Below are positions 9,022 to 18,014 of a stretch of DNA of 64,000 nucleotides, piece by piece. The stretch lies in contig NZ_CP115484.1 in NCBI RefSeq assembly GCF_027627475.1, positions 4,320,501 through 4,384,500 of the forward strand. The letters run 5' to 3'. Under the pieces are notes generated by a model that was not told the DNA's origin, ran no database searches, and saw nothing but the letters and a program-made list of their open reading frames with translations. The stretch comes from Paenibacillus sp. SYP-B4298. Lineage in GTDB: Bacteria; Bacillota; Bacilli; Paenibacillales; Paenibacillaceae. A program made the translations under genes and the position numbers. How positions within the stretch are numbered: the stretch's first letter is position 1; every line of letters starts with the position of its first letter.

Positions 9022-9462
9022 ATGTTCAGAGAAAGCAAGCAGCGTGCAACGATACACGACACACTGATCGGTCAGGGAGCCAAGGCAGAGGGAAGCTTTC
9101 ACTGTGAATCGGGCATTCGGATTGAAGGCGAGTATCAAGGTGAGATGATATGCAAGGGCGAGGTCATTGTTGGCGAGTATGGAGTATGCCGCTCCACGAT
9201 CTCGGCTCCGGAGGTGACCATTGCCGGGATCGTACATGGGGAGGTACATACACAAGGCAGGCTGACGATTACTGCATCGGGTCAACTGCATGGCATAGCC
9301 ATTGCCCAAAGCCTGGTCATTCATGAGGGTGGACTGCTGAATGGCACATGCAGGATGGAGAAGCAAGCCCCTGCCAAGATGCTGTCTCATGATGCCTCCA
9401 AGGAACGAAGCGACAAGGATAATGGGAGCACCAAGGACAAAAAAGCGCTGCAGGCAGGCTGA
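9022..9462 (+). CDS. Bactofilin (polymer-forming cytoskeletal protein)
   Basis: Bactofilins are beta-helical proteins that self-assemble into filaments involved in cell shape or localisation of wall enzymes. The 146-residue protein contains the repetitive short beta-strand pattern of the family from about residue 12 to 112, with GxxxxEGSFHCESGIRIEGEYQG and VHGEVHTQGRL turns. It is flanked by a short N-terminal arm and a charged Lys/Asp/Ser tail. The ribosome site AAAGGAGGAGG precedes the ATG. No partner gene lies beside it. Confidence 0.9.
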   Translation: MFRESKQRATIHDTLIGQGAKAEGSFHCESGIRIEGEYQGEMICKGEVIVGEYGVCRSTISAPEVTIAGIVHGEVHTQGRLTITASGQLHGIAIAQSLVIHEGGLLNGTCRMEKQAPAKMLSHDASKERSDKDNGSTKDKKALQAG

Positions 9463-9494
9463 GCGGCTCGCAGCCCACTAACGCTCCACAGCAA

Positions 9495-9530
9495 GCAGCC
9501 CCCAAGCCGATCAAGTCGGTTGGGGGCTGC
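9495..9530. terminator. Strong hairpin between bactofilin and ABC-2 permease genes
   Basis: GCAGCCCCCAA pairs with TTGGGGGCTGC around a second CCGA/TCGG stem, 32 bases after the bactofilin stop and upstream of the convergent permease stop. There is no U-tract in either direction, so it may be a transcript-end or stabilising hairpin rather than a textbook terminator. Confidence 0.5.
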
Positions 9531-9726
9531 GGCGTATTTGAAGCCAGCGGCCTCTTACAGCTTCGCATGCGCACTCGGAGCCGAGCACGGTGCGAAGCCC
9601 TATAGCGACGGGGAGCGACTTGGACGCAAGCTCGCCTGCGCTGAGGGCAGCATGGAGCTGGTCGCCTGCCAGACATGGGCAAGCACAGCCTGAGCCGATT
9701 GTCCCCGGCAGAACGCTCTCCTCTCC

Positions 9727-10521
9727 CTAGGTGGCAATATCTCGCTTGTTGAAGATGTACCAGGTCAGGGCGATGAACACAACATAATATACGGCGAGCA
9801 CAGTGAGTGAGAAGCTCAGCGTAAATTCGCCCAACTCCCCGATGCGAATGACCGACTCATCCAGATAGCGGCTCACATCCATGTGGAGGAACAGCAAATA
9901 TTTGGCCCACTTCTGACCTAGCATCATGAACAGTGAGGAGATGCCTTGACCCGCGAACAGCATGAACATCGCAAGCCCGATTGCGAAGCTGCCGCTGCGG
10001 AAGACCGTCGAGATCAGGAAGGATAGCGTGACGACCATCAGCAGCGAGATGTATTTGTACACGCTCTGCAGCATATAGTAGCTGAGCGGCGACAGATTAT
10101 CAGCTCCGACTCGATAGGTTGGGTCTCCACCGAACATAAGCCAGGTGGTCAAGTAGTTCCATACGAACAGAATCAGCAGGAACAGGAGCGAGAACAGCAC
10201 GACGGACACATATTTGGATAGCAATATTTTGGAGCGGCTCCAGGGACGGATCATGAGCAGCTTGATCGTGCCTGTACTGAACTCACCCGCTACTGTCTCC
10301 GCAGCTACGACCACCGAATAGATCGTGACGAGAAAGAATCCGATTGCCATGCCCACAGGAAAGGCGCTCCACATAGAGTCAGGCCCGGCATCCGGCAAAG
10401 TCATCATCAGCACAGACGGCGCCAGCGTCAAGACCAGCAGAATGCCGAGCATCACCCAGGTGCGCGGACGGCGGTAGATCTTCATATTCTCGTTGCGTAT
10501 CAGTTGGATAAAATCAAACAA
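9727..10521 (-). CDS. ABC-2 type transporter permease
   Basis: Membrane subunit of 264 residues with six predicted hydrophobic segments, beginning with the RPRTWVMLGILLVLTLAPS helix. It has the ABC-2 family pattern of VVVAAETVAGEFSTGTIKLL followed by RPWSRSKILLSKY. It overlaps the upstream ATPase gene by eight bases, which indicates a two-gene operon. Such pairs export drugs, lipids or antimicrobial peptides, often bacitracin-like; the substrate here cannot be read from the sequence. Confidence 0.88.
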   Translation of the reverse strand: MFDFIQLIRNENMKIYRRPRTWVMLGILLVLTLAPSVLMMTLPDAGPDSMWSAFPVGMAIGFFLVTIYSVVVAAETVAGEFSTGTIKLLMIRPWSRSKILLSKYVSVVLFSLLFLLILFVWNYLTTWLMFGGDPTYRVGADNLSPLSYYMLQSVYKYISLLMVVTLSFLISTVFRSGSFAIGLAMFMLFAGQGISSLFMMLGQKWAKYLLFLHMDVSRYLDESVIRIGELGEFTLSFSLTVLAVYYVVFIALTWYIFNKRDIAT

Positions 10522-11434
10522 TCTGTTCCCCTCCCGTCACTTCAAGGAATTGATCCTCCAGAGATTTCGTATGGGAGCGGATACCATAGACCTTGATACC
10601 AGCCGCGACTAGCCGTGCATTAATCTGTGGAATCTCCTCGCGCTCTACCGTCAGCAGCAGCCTGCTCCCTTCATGCGCCGCCTGCAGGTCTGCCAGCAGG
10701 AGGGTAGCCTCCATCGGCTGATCCACCTCGAACGCCACCTGAACCGCTTGTTCTTGAGCGCCAGCGTTAATCTGGCGAACATCAATCAGCTTGCCAGCCT
10801 GTATGATCGCCACCCGGTCGCACATCAGCTCCATCTCCGACAACAGATGGCTGGAGACGAATACTGACGTCCCCTCCTCCGAAGCGAGGCGACGGAGATA
10901 ATCGCGCAGCTCGCGAATTCCCGCCGGGTCGAGTCCATTAGTAGGCTCGTCCAGTATAAGCAGCGACGGCTTGTGCAGGATTGCCTGCGCTACTCCGAGC
11001 CGCTGCCGCATCCCCAGGGAATACGTCTTCACCTTATCGTGAATTCGCGCTCCCATGCCGGTCAGCTCCACCACCTCGTCAATTCGCTGCCGAGGGGTGC
11101 CGGGGAACATCCGTGCATAATGCAACAGATTATCGTAACCGCTGAGATATTTATACATTTCCGGATTTTCAACAATCGCCCCTACATGACGAATCGCTTT
11201 CTCATATTCGTTGCTGATTCGATGCCCGCGAATGGTGATCTCACCCGATGTCAGCCTCATGAGGCCAACCATCATGCGAATCGTCGTTGTTTTACCTGAT
11301 CCGTTCGGACCCAAGAAGCCGAACACTTCACCCGGGGGCACATCCAGCGTCAACTGGTCGATTATTGTCCGGCTGCCGATCCGCTTGGTTACGTTGGACA
11401 GTCTGACAATCGGCTCCCGCATACTCTCGTGCAT
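10514..11434 (-). CDS. ABC transporter ATP-binding protein
   Basis: ATPase partner of the ABC-2 permease, 306 residues. Walker A GPNGSGKTT is at residues 42-50. The signature region reads YSLGMRQRLGVAQAIL, with SLGMRQ replacing LSGGQ as usual for BcrA-like ATPases. Walker B is LLILDEPTNGLDP, and the H-loop lies in SSHLLSEM. A C-terminal domain of about 85 residues follows the nucleotide-binding domain, as in drug-export ATPases. GGAGGGTGAAAC precedes the ATG. No sensor kinase or response regulator is adjacent. Confidence 0.92.
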   Translation of the reverse strand: MHESMREPIVRLSNVTKRIGSRTIIDQLTLDVPPGEVFGFLGPNGSGKTTTIRMMVGLMRLTSGEITIRGHRISNEYEKAIRHVGAIVENPEMYKYLSGYDNLLHYARMFPGTPRQRIDEVVELTGMGARIHDKVKTYSLGMRQRLGVAQAILHKPSLLILDEPTNGLDPAGIRELRDYLRRLASEEGTSVFVSSHLLSEMELMCDRVAIIQAGKLIDVRQINAGAQEQAVQVAFEVDQPMEATLLLADLQAAHEGSRLLLTVEREEIPQINARLVAAGIKVYGIRSHTKSLEDQFLEVTGGEQIV

Positions 11435-11590
11435 GTTTCACCCTCCTGCTCTTCGTTTAGTCTGCCTGCCGGGCTACCTTCATGCCGAGGATGGCAGCAA
11501 GGTTCACAACCTTATAGACAGCTACAGGTTCAGATAACAAAACTCTTATCAATTATAACGAAGTGCAGCCGCCAAAAGTATCATCTTTAG

Positions 11591-11640
11591 CAAAAATTTA
11601 AGGTTCGCTCCGCTTAATTCGTGCAGAACGAACCTTATTA
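11591..11640 (-). terminator. Intrinsic terminator of the small Cys-rich gene
   Basis: TAAGGTTCG (11599-11607) pairs with CGAACCTTA (11629-11637). On the minus strand the hairpin is followed by AAATTTTTGC, 38 bases downstream of the stop at 11678. Confidence 0.7.
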
Positions 11641-11677
11641 AGAAGTTGCAGATGCCGCAGGCCAGCGTTCATTCTGA

Positions 11678-11938
11678 TCAAAAGGCAGGGGCAGCCAGCA
11701 GATGATGACTTTCCAGGTATGGCTTATTCTCCTTGAGCACCGTAATCATCAGTTCCCCATCCTGTACGCGGGAGCTCCCCTGATTCGGCACGTCCTTCTT
11801 TAGCTCCTCACTGCATTTCATACAGCAGCCCAACGGATGGATAACCCGAAAAAAACCGGTGCGGAACAATTGATGAGCCTGATGAATCGGTTCTAACTGG
11901 TAACATATGACACAATAATACATCTCAGAATGATTCAT
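11678..11938 (-). CDS. Small Cys-rich protein, probable zinc-binding (86 aa)
   Basis: Unrecognised 86-residue protein. A CVIC pair near residue 9 and a CCMKC cluster near residue 39 could form a zinc knuckle. The middle is rich in His and aromatic residues and the C-terminal half is unremarkable. The ATG at 11938 is preferred because AAGGAGAG precedes it; an upstream in-frame TTG at 11968 has no ribosome site. It has its own promoter (TTGACA/TAAAAT at 12027-12054) and terminator, so it is expressed alone. No function is assigned. Confidence 0.6.
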   Translation of the reverse strand: MNHSEMYYCVICYQLEPIHQAHQLFRTGFFRVIHPLGCCMKCSEELKKDVPNQGSSRVQDGELMITVLKENKPYLESHHLLAAPAF

Positions 11939-12026
11939 GGTCTGCCAGCTCTCCTTCTTTTTCGACAACTACCAAATGTATCATATTATCGATTTTTGTT
12001 ACATTTCGTATCCGTTTATATGTATT

Positions 12027-12054
12027 ATTTTATCCAGATAGCGAAATTTGTCAA
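12027..12054 (-). promoter_or_regulatory. Sigma-A-like promoter of the small Cys-rich gene
   Basis: On the minus strand TTGACA, 16-base spacer, TAAAAT, about 90 bases before the ATG at 11938. The rest of the 360-base gap 11,939-12,298 is AT-rich and should include the cysC promoter on the plus strand; nothing else was recognised in it. Confidence 0.65.
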
Positions 12055-12298
12055 GCATGGAATAAGAATAACGCCTTCTTTTGTCGGATTTCACAGTTGA
12101 GGCCGTCCTTGACAGGTACAGCTTCACCTTGGCTCTCTAGTTTTCAGCTTATGAGGACAGGCCGATTTTTAGAACTACATCGTTCACACGACCGTTTTCT
12201 CAGGGATTATATATTCAGCTTATATAGGCTTCTATGACGAAATATGATAGAATATATTTGAAAATATAATAATCTTTTCTATACAGGAGGCACGCCCT

Positions 12299-12907
12299 TT
12301 GTATACTTCACCCCATATTACATGGCAGTCATCTGCATTGACCCGGCAGGAACGCAATCGTCGCAATGGACACCACAGTTGTACTCTCTGGCTCACCGGC
12401 CTCTCCGGCTCGGGCAAGTCCACCTTGGCTTTTGCCCTGGAGCATGAGCTGTTTGCACGCGGCAAGTCTGTCTATGTGCTGGACGGCGATAACATTCGGC
12501 ACGGACTTAACGGCGACCTGGGCTTCTCTCCCGAGGACCGAAGCGAGAATATCCGCCGAATTGGGGAGGTCTCGAAGCTAATGGCTGATGCCGGGCTGAT
12601 CGTCCTGTGTGCTTTTATATCCCCGCATGAGGAGGATCGGGCAATGGTGCGCGCCTCTTATGCGCAGGAAGAATTCATAGAGGTCTATGTCAAATGCTCG
12701 TTGGAGGAATGCGAGAGGAGAGATCCTAAGGGGCTGTACAAGAAGGCTCGCAGCGGAGAGATTACAAGCTTCACCGGCGTCTCTGCAAGCTATGACGTCC
12801 CTGCGACACCTGCTGTTACGATTGACACCGAGATACTGACCGTCGAGCAGTCGGTTGAGCTGTTGCTAGATTACCTGGATACACGCGGATTACTGAATAT
12901 GAATTGA
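12299..12907 (+). CDS. cysC: Adenylylsulfate (APS) kinase CysC
   Basis: Phosphorylates adenosine 5'-phosphosulfate to PAPS, the universal sulfate donor. It has 202 residues with the typical N-terminal [11 protein letters not shown]-loop GLSGSGKST at 34-42, [22 protein letters not shown] and [10 protein letters not shown]. The start is TTG at 12299, eight bases after AGGAGG; no in-frame ATG is closer. No ATP sulfurylase or PAPS reductase gene lies beside it. It converges on the lasso operon that begins with a sulfotransferase, which suggests that it supplies PAPS for that enzyme rather than, or in addition to, sulfate assimilation. The identity is firm; the link is inference. Confidence 0.94.
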   Translation: MYTSPHITWQSSALTRQERNRRNGHHSCTLWLTGLSGSGKSTLAFALEHELFARGKSVYVLDGDNIRHGLNGDLGFSPEDRSENIRRIGEVSKLMADAGLIVLCAFISPHEEDRAMVRASYAQEEFIEVYVKCSLEECERRDPKGLYKKARSGEITSFTGVSASYDVPATPAVTIDTEILTVEQSVELLLDYLDTRGLLNMN

Positions 12908-13057
12908 TGTTCTCAATTAAGGGACGTGTCATCCGAATGGGGTCTGTCCGAGCGGGACGATGCAAAATGATACAGAACGATGGGGTCAATCGTTAGCAGC
13001 CTGCTGAACAGGTCTTCGCTGCTCTTTGGCTCGGAGGGAGCCGTCATATACGCGCAA

Positions 13058-13108
13058 GAATAAGCCCTGACAGACAGCATGTGAAGTGCTGCCTGTCAGG
13101 GCTTATTC
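13058..13108. terminator. Long bidirectional hairpin between cysC and the lasso operon
   Basis: A 16-base perfect inverted repeat (13058-13073 with 13093-13108), extended by AGCA/TGCT, sits between the convergent cysC and ABC exporter genes. It is placed to terminate both transcripts, although no long U-tract follows. The remaining sequence of the 328-base gap 12,908-13,235 shows no gene. Confidence 0.65.
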
Positions 13109-13235
13109 AATGCAAGGCTGAGGGGAGTTCCATTGTGATCGCCGAACTTACGAGCTCGGCATGGCGCTGCCCGCCCTTGTCGCATATCGGCTAGTGAATA
13201 ACCACAACTGGCTACCCTCACCGCCAATCGCCGCC

Positions 13236-15038
13236 TCAGGGCGAGCTCTGCTCCATATGCATATGAAGCCACTTGCTGAATCGGCCCTTGCTGTCGCTGG
13301 ACAACTGCTGGTATCCGCCCTGCTGGATTAACTCTCCGCGCTCCATGACCAGCACCTGATCCGCATAGCGAATCGTCGGCAGGCGGTGGGCGATCATGAT
13401 GATCGTCACTTTCCCCTTGAGCCGGTCAATGGCTTGCCTGATCTTCGCTTCATGCTCCAGGTCTAGTGCGCTGGTCGCCTCATCCAGTATGAGCAGCGCC
13501 GGCTTCCTCAGTATGGCGCGTGCCAGTACAATCCGCTGCCGCTCGCCCCCAGAGAGACGTTCTCCCCGATCGCCAAGCACCGTATCCAGCCCCTGCGGCA
13601 GTTGCCTGACGAATTCGTCAGCCGCAGCAAATTGCAGCGCCTGCCAGATTTCTGGCTCCGTCGCATTCGGCTTGACGAGCAGCATGTTCTCGCGCAAGGT
13701 CGTGTGGAACAGGAACGGCTCCTGCGAGACATAGCTCACCGAGTGGCGGAAGGCGGCGAGCCGCTCACCCACAAGCGGCTGTCCATCAACGTAGACCTCT
13801 CCCTTCTCCGGGCGGATCAATCCCATCAGCAGGTCAATCAAGGTGCTCTTGCCTGCGCCCGACTTGCCAACGATCGCAGTCATGCTGCCGGCCGGGATGT
13901 GCAGGTGAATATTACGCAGCGCACAGTCCCCCTCCTGCCGGTTATAGCGAAAATAAGCTCCGCGACATTCCAGCGCCTCCCGGAGCGGGAGCGGCTCTGC
14001 CGACAGACCCTGCTCCAGCGCCAATTCACGCGCCTCCTCACATTCCCGCTTCAGCGCGATCAGTCGGTCAAAGGCTGGAATCGAGCTGTATAGCTGCTCC
14101 ATATTGGATTGAATGGCCGAAAATCGCGGCCATAGTCGGGCGAAAATGACAATAATGAGCAGCAATTGGCCGCTCTGAACCTGCAGCAGCCGCAGCGAGA
14201 AGAAAACAAAGAGTGCAATCAGCACCGCGGATGCCAGCTTGTAATAGAATTGAGAGATGGATTGCAGCCTGCTCATCTCCACAATGTTGCTCTCCATCCG
14301 TTGGCAGAGTGTGCGGAACCAGGAGAGATGAGACATCTCGAGTCGATTGCTCTTCATTTCCTTCATGCCGTTAAAGTGGTCGCTAAGTGCAGAGTAATAG
14401 CTCTGTGACAGCTCAGAGGTCCGGTCGCCCAACAGCTTGGACCGCCTTACGAACCGTCGTAGCGGCAGCCCGATCGCCAAGCCGCTGGCAAGAATGAACA
14501 GGGTCAGCTCGGGCGACAGCATGAAGGCGAGGAGGAGCTGAATCGCCGCGAAGACCCCCGAGCGGACCAGGGTCAGAAACAAGTGCACCCCCTGGCTCAC
14601 TCTCGCCAGCTCGGAGGTCAGCATATGCTGGAAGTCCGAGCGACGCTGCCTGAGAAAGAAGCTCCAATCCGCTTCAATCAGCCTCTGATACGTGTCGACT
14701 CTAAGATGACGGATGAAGCCCTGCTGGATGCTGACAGCAAGCACGCTCTGACTTCGTTGCAGCCAGCCTGTGGCGAGCATGATGAACAGATAGCCTCCGA
14801 GTACAACAGGCAGTTGCCAGTCACCTGGCAAGCCCGCTAACGGTTGCATCAACTGCGAGACGATCGGGATGCCGATCGCACTGCTATCTGCGAAGCCAAT
14901 GACGCTTAGCATCGGAAGGATCAGCAAAATCCCCATGCTGTCCACAAAGCTAAGCAGCAGCATGCAGAGCATATTCAGGTATAGCCTGAAGCCCGCAAAC
15001 TGCTGCAACTTTTTAAGATAGATCCGTATCGGCTTCAT
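13236..15038 (-). CDS. Lasso peptide ABC exporter (PadeD-type)
   Basis: Fused membrane/ATPase half-transporter of 600 residues that should export and confer immunity to the lasso peptide. Six membrane helices fill residues about 15-310. The ATPase domain holds IVGKSGAGKSTL, QEPFLFHTTLREN (Q-loop), LSGGERQRIVLARAIL and LLILDEATSALDLEHE. It is the last gene of the operon, 12 bases after the nucleotidyltransferase stop, with AAAGGAG before the ATG. The same position and type of gene occur in the paeninodin cluster. Confidence 0.9.
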   Translation of the reverse strand: MKPIRIYLKKLQQFAGFRLYLNMLCMLLLSFVDSMGILLILPMLSVIGFADSSAIGIPIVSQLMQPLAGLPGDWQLPVVLGGYLFIMLATGWLQRSQSVLAVSIQQGFIRHLRVDTYQRLIEADWSFFLRQRRSDFQHMLTSELARVSQGVHLFLTLVRSGVFAAIQLLLAFMLSPELTLFILASGLAIGLPLRRFVRRSKLLGDRTSELSQSYYSALSDHFNGMKEMKSNRLEMSHLSWFRTLCQRMESNIVEMSRLQSISQFYYKLASAVLIALFVFFSLRLLQVQSGQLLLIIVIFARLWPRFSAIQSNMEQLYSSIPAFDRLIALKRECEEARELALEQGLSAEPLPLREALECRGAYFRYNRQEGDCALRNIHLHIPAGSMTAIVGKSGAGKSTLIDLLMGLIRPEKGEVYVDGQPLVGERLAAFRHSVSYVSQEPFLFHTTLRENMLLVKPNATEPEIWQALQFAAADEFVRQLPQGLDTVLGDRGERLSGGERQRIVLARAILRKPALLILDEATSALDLEHEAKIRQAIDRLKGKVTIIMIAHRLPTIRYADQVLVMERGELIQQGGYQQLSSDSKGRFSKWLHMHMEQSSP

Positions 15039-15050
15039 AGGCTCGCTCCT

Positions 15051-16223
15051 TTATGATTGAACTTGTTTGACCCGCCTGTAGCACCACAGGAGAGGACGAA
15101 GCGGAACGTACAGAAAGTGCAGCGCCCTGGGTAGCGGCAGAACAGCGGCATCCCTGGAGCTGGGGTACAGTCTGCGCAGCAGATACGCTAGCTGTTGGGA
15201 GGGCGTTTTGAGCGCACGAAGATAGCGCTTGTAGGGTCCCCCAAATTCCGGTGTCGGCTCAGGACATAGCTCCGCCTTGCTGCGGATGAAGAACATGGCT
15301 TGCCGTGCCAGGCTTCGCGACTTGCGGCTGGAATACAAGGGCTGGAAAACATACGGCACCGGAGCGGCGAGCAGCGATGACACCAGCAGTGCCGCCTGTC
15401 CCCCCAGATGCTCGCTGCGATTGCGACGAAACTGCTCCAATAGCAGCTTGTAATCATCGATCTGCGGCAACAGACAGGCAATATCCGTCAACCAGCGCAG
15501 CCGAAACCAGGCATGCCGTGCACCATGCGAGATGAGATACTCCAGCAACTGCTCGCGGCTCAGACCGTGGATTGGATAGCCTGTCATCCAATTGACCCGG
15601 CGCCCCTCCCACAACTGCTCGAAGCTCGCCTCGGAGCCGCTGTCCGGGTGCATGCGCCAATGCAGCTCCACCTGTACCTGCTTGTGCGGATGGCTGTACG
15701 ATTGGTGGTGATCCTTCCATTTCCAGTCGTTAAGCAGTCGCAGCTTCGGATTATGAATATGGTAGCCGTGCTTCAGCAGCGCCGCCTCTGCTCGCTCTAT
15801 ATCGGCCACATCAATAAGCAGATCCAGATCCTTCGAGGTGCGCAGGGAAGTATCCCCGTATAGCTCGTGGGCCAGCAGCGGACCTTTTAATACTAATGTG
15901 CGCACGCCTTCATGATCGAGCAGCTCGCAGATGCGCCTCAGCTCTGCCGTCAGATGCAGCATGGTGAGCGTATTGCGCCTGTAGTCCTGACGAAGCGCTT
16001 CAAGGACATCGGCAGGAATCAATGGCGTGGACAAACTCTGCAAGCTTATATATAAGGTAGGAAAGACACGATGATGTCTGACCAGCTCCACGAATTGATT
16101 CCAATCGATATCGGTAAGCCAACCCCTCATCTCCTCCTCCTGTAATGCTGTTCCATTCCGCTTGAGCAGCTCCAGCAGCAGCCTCAGCTCTCGCGTCTCG
16201 ATTCTCTCCCGCTTAGCGCCCAT
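15051..16223 (-). CDS. Nucleotidyltransferase-family lasso tailoring protein (PadeN/PsmN-type)
   Basis: 390-residue protein of the uncharacterised nucleotidyltransferase family found in Firmicute lasso clusters. The catalytic region LKGPLLAHELYGD...KDLDLLID spans residues 112-138, with the Asp pair at 132 and 134. Predicted helices flank it. In the pseudomycoidin system the homologue PsmN acts on the C-terminally phosphorylated peptide. A similar step after the kinase encoded here is the likely role. The ATG at 16223 follows GGAGGG by eight bases and lies five bases after the B2 stop; the in-frame ATG at 16241 lies inside B2. Confidence 0.85.
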   Translation of the reverse strand: MGAKRERIETRELRLLLELLKRNGTALQEEEMRGWLTDIDWNQFVELVRHHRVFPTLYISLQSLSTPLIPADVLEALRQDYRRNTLTMLHLTAELRRICELLDHEGVRTLVLKGPLLAHELYGDTSLRTSKDLDLLIDVADIERAEAALLKHGYHIHNPKLRLLNDWKWKDHHQSYSHPHKQVQVELHWRMHPDSGSEASFEQLWEGRRVNWMTGYPIHGLSREQLLEYLISHGARHAWFRLRWLTDIACLLPQIDDYKLLLEQFRRNRSEHLGGQAALLVSSLLAAPVPYVFQPLYSSRKSRSLARQAMFFIRSKAELCPEPTPEFGGPYKRYLRALKTPSQQLAYLLRRLYPSSRDAAVLPLPRALHFLYVPLRPLLWCYRRVKQVQS

Positions 16224-16227
16224 ACAT

Positions 16228-16677
16228 TTATCCCTCCACATGCCGGGCGAATGTGGCTACACAGGTGTAGCGATCCTTCTCCTCCGCGCCGGTAATATAA
16301 TAGGGGCCGCTTCGCAGCCAGGCATGGGCCAGCAACTGCCCCGTCTCCTCCCTGGCCATCCCCATATACAGCGTGCAACTGATCCCTCTTCTCTCCAGCA
16401 TGCGCATCGCTGCCATCGCCTTGACCAGGCACTTGCTCTCCCACCACGTATGGCGGCTCATCAGGTTGACCGCATAGGCCACCTGCTTCAACGAAGGAAC
16501 CTGCGACGGATTAGGCTGCGTCCCCGTCTCTTCCATATGCGCCCCTAGTCCCGGCGCCACCCTGGAGAACGGGAGCGCCTTCATGATCCTCGCCCATCCC
16601 AGACTGAGCAGAGCCTCAGCCAGAAGCTGCTGCTGCCTCCTGCCCAGGGAGGCGAACTTGCGCCATTTGCTCCACAT
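16228..16677 (-). CDS. Lasso peptide B2 protein (leader peptidase)
   Basis: Transglutaminase-like cysteine protease of 149 residues that removes the leader from the precursor before ring closure. Cys83 lies in WWESKCLVKAMAAMRML and His118 in LLAHAWLRSG, the catalytic pair of the family. The usual length is about 140-150. The ribosome site AGGAGGG precedes the ATG, 12 bases after the B1 stop. B2 enzymes work with the separate B1 leader-binding protein encoded just upstream. Confidence 0.93.
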   Translation of the reverse strand: MWSKWRKFASLGRRQQQLLAEALLSLGWARIMKALPFSRVAPGLGAHMEETGTQPNPSQVPSLKQVAYAVNLMSRHTWWESKCLVKAMAAMRMLERRGISCTLYMGMAREETGQLLAHAWLRSGPYYITGAEEKDRYTCVATFARHVEG

Positions 16678-16689
16678 TGCTACTCCCTC

Positions 16690-16986
16690 CTAGCTGCTGG
16701 ACTGGAGCCGGATGAGCCCTTCCTGGTGAAGCTGCTGAAGGAAGGTCAGCACCTGGGACTCACAGTCCTCACGACGAACCTCGTACTGGCTCTCCAACTG
16801 TTCTATCAACTGACCTACGGTCTGTCCGGCGGAGAGCCGCTCCCAGATGATACTGCCCATCCCGCCCAGATTGTAATATTTCCCGGATTGGATACTCATC
16901 ATCACCTTTTCCCCGTTCATATCACTGACCAGATGGCCCTCCACAGGCTGTATGCGATCCTGCAAATGAATTACATTCGTTGACAT
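16690..16986 (-). CDS. Lasso peptide B1 protein (PqqD-like RiPP recognition element)
   Basis: 98-residue PqqD-fold protein that binds the leader peptide and presents it to the B2 protease. Visible PqqD features are an N-terminal beta region with SIQSGKYYNLGGMGSIIWERL (residues about 32-51), then helices rich in Glu and Leu. It overlaps the kinase gene stop by 16 bases, indicating coupled translation, and has GGGGAGGAG upstream. B1 and B2 are separate genes, as is usual in Firmicutes and Actinobacteria. Confidence 0.93.
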   Translation of the reverse strand: MSTNVIHLQDRIQPVEGHLVSDMNGEKVMMSIQSGKYYNLGGMGSIIWERLSAGQTVGQLIEQLESQYEVRREDCESQVLTFLQQLHQEGLIRLQSSS

Positions 16987-17921
16987 AAGCTAAGCTCCTC
17001 CCCTTGTATCCATTGTGTCATTCGCTCCGCCATCATACGGGCGCTGAAGCCCTCTGTTCCTCGCTCCCATCTGGCTAGCCACAGCGAGCCTGCCAGCTTG
17101 GCCGTCATGTCCAGATGCCACTGGCCAAGTCCCATCATGGGGATAAGGTAGTTCCGATATGTATGAGCGAACAGCACCGGCAGACTCTCCAGCGGTGACA
17201 GCCGCTCCAGGCGATGCTCCGCCTTATCTCCAAGCCGCAGCTCGAACAGACCCGCCAACTGCACAGGCTCGCCTGCGAATTGCTGCACCACGGGCACCGC
17301 GTACTTGTTAACCTCCTGGAACAGCGGCTTATATCGCCTTGCATCCATGCCAAGCTGCTCGAGACTGGCTTGCCACAGCTTCTGCTGCGGATAGGAAGGC
17401 GTGACATACGGACGACCCTGACCGTCGAAGGAGACCGCGATCACATCATCGGTCACCAGTGGCCTTCCCAGCTCGCCAAAGGCGGAAGCAAGCGTGGACT
17501 TGCCCGCGCCGGACTGCCCGCAGAATGCATAGGCTTTGCCATCGATGACCACAGCACTTCCGTGGAGCGGGAGAATTCCCCGCTGCATCAGCAGCACACC
17601 CATAGCGCTGCCCAATATGTAGAGTCTGATCTGGTCGGGGTCAGCAGCGCCGCAAGGAGAGACAACGATCCGCTTCCCGCCTTGTATGGCGTAGACGGCC
17701 ACTTCCGGGATGCGGAACAGGATCGTCTCGCTCGCTGCGTCTGAGGCCCAGCTCCTGCCGAACTGGACAGCGGCGTCCCATACCTCATTCAACCTCCCCA
17801 CCACAACTTCCAACGCAGTGTCGCTGCCGGTCGGCCCTTCCCAGTGCGGCAGCTCCGGGAAGGGTAGCTCGCTGCGAACCTCACAGCCAAAGGCTCTGTA
17901 TATATAGCGATTCTCCTGCAC
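16971..17921 (-). CDS. HPr-kinase-like lasso peptide kinase (PadeK-type)
   Basis: 316-residue kinase related to the C-terminal domain of HPr kinase/phosphorylase. The P-loop GQSGAGKST is at 135-143, preceded by LPLHGS (His120) and followed by LVTDDV (Asp158-159), the catalytic layout of the family. In Paenibacillus dendritiformis the homologue phosphorylates the C-terminal Ser of the lasso precursor and needs no other recognition motif. The precursor encoded just upstream ends in Ser. I place the start at GTG 17921, after AGAGGGGG, because the in-frame stretch to 18008 runs through a repeated spacer. It is not a catabolite-control HPrK: it lacks that protein's N-terminal domain and operon context. 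Confidence 0.9.
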   Translation of the reverse strand: MQENRYIYRAFGCEVRSELPFPELPHWEGPTGSDTALEVVVGRLNEVWDAAVQFGRSWASDAASETILFRIPEVAVYAIQGGKRIVVSPCGAADPDQIRLYILGSAMGVLLMQRGILPLHGSAVVIDGKAYAFCGQSGAGKSTLASAFGELGRPLVTDDVIAVSFDGQGRPYVTPSYPQQKLWQASLEQLGMDARRYKPLFQEVNKYAVPVVQQFAGEPVQLAGLFELRLGDKAEHRLERLSPLESLPVLFAHTYRNYLIPMMGLGQWHLDMTAKLAGSLWLARWERGTEGFSARMMAERMTQWIQGEELSLCQRM

Positions 17922-17987
17922 GGCGTCCCCCTCTTTCCGATGATCGTAGTGATCGTAGTGATTGTAGTATACAGCAAGAGAAAAGCA

Positions 17988-18014
17988 GCCCTTATACAGC
18001 ATCTGCATAAGGGC
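17988..18014 (-). terminator. Hairpin between lasso precursor and kinase genes
   Basis: GCCCTTAT (17988-17995) pairs perfectly with ATAAGGGC (18007-18014), with an inner CAG/CTG. On the minus strand it is followed by TGCTTTTCTC. It starts about 20 bases after the precursor stop and could be a partial terminator or 3' stabiliser raising precursor over enzyme mRNA. A triplicated 9-base GATCGTAGT-like repeat (17941-17969) follows before the kinase start. Confidence 0.5.

Noticed and set aside
16971-17921. HPr kinase/phosphorylase of carbon catabolite control
   Set aside because: It lacks the N-terminal half and the usual lgt/ppaX context; it sits inside the lasso operon and matches the tailoring kinase type.
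17941-17969. CRISPR-like or tandem repeat array
   Set aside because: Only three 9-base units without spacers.
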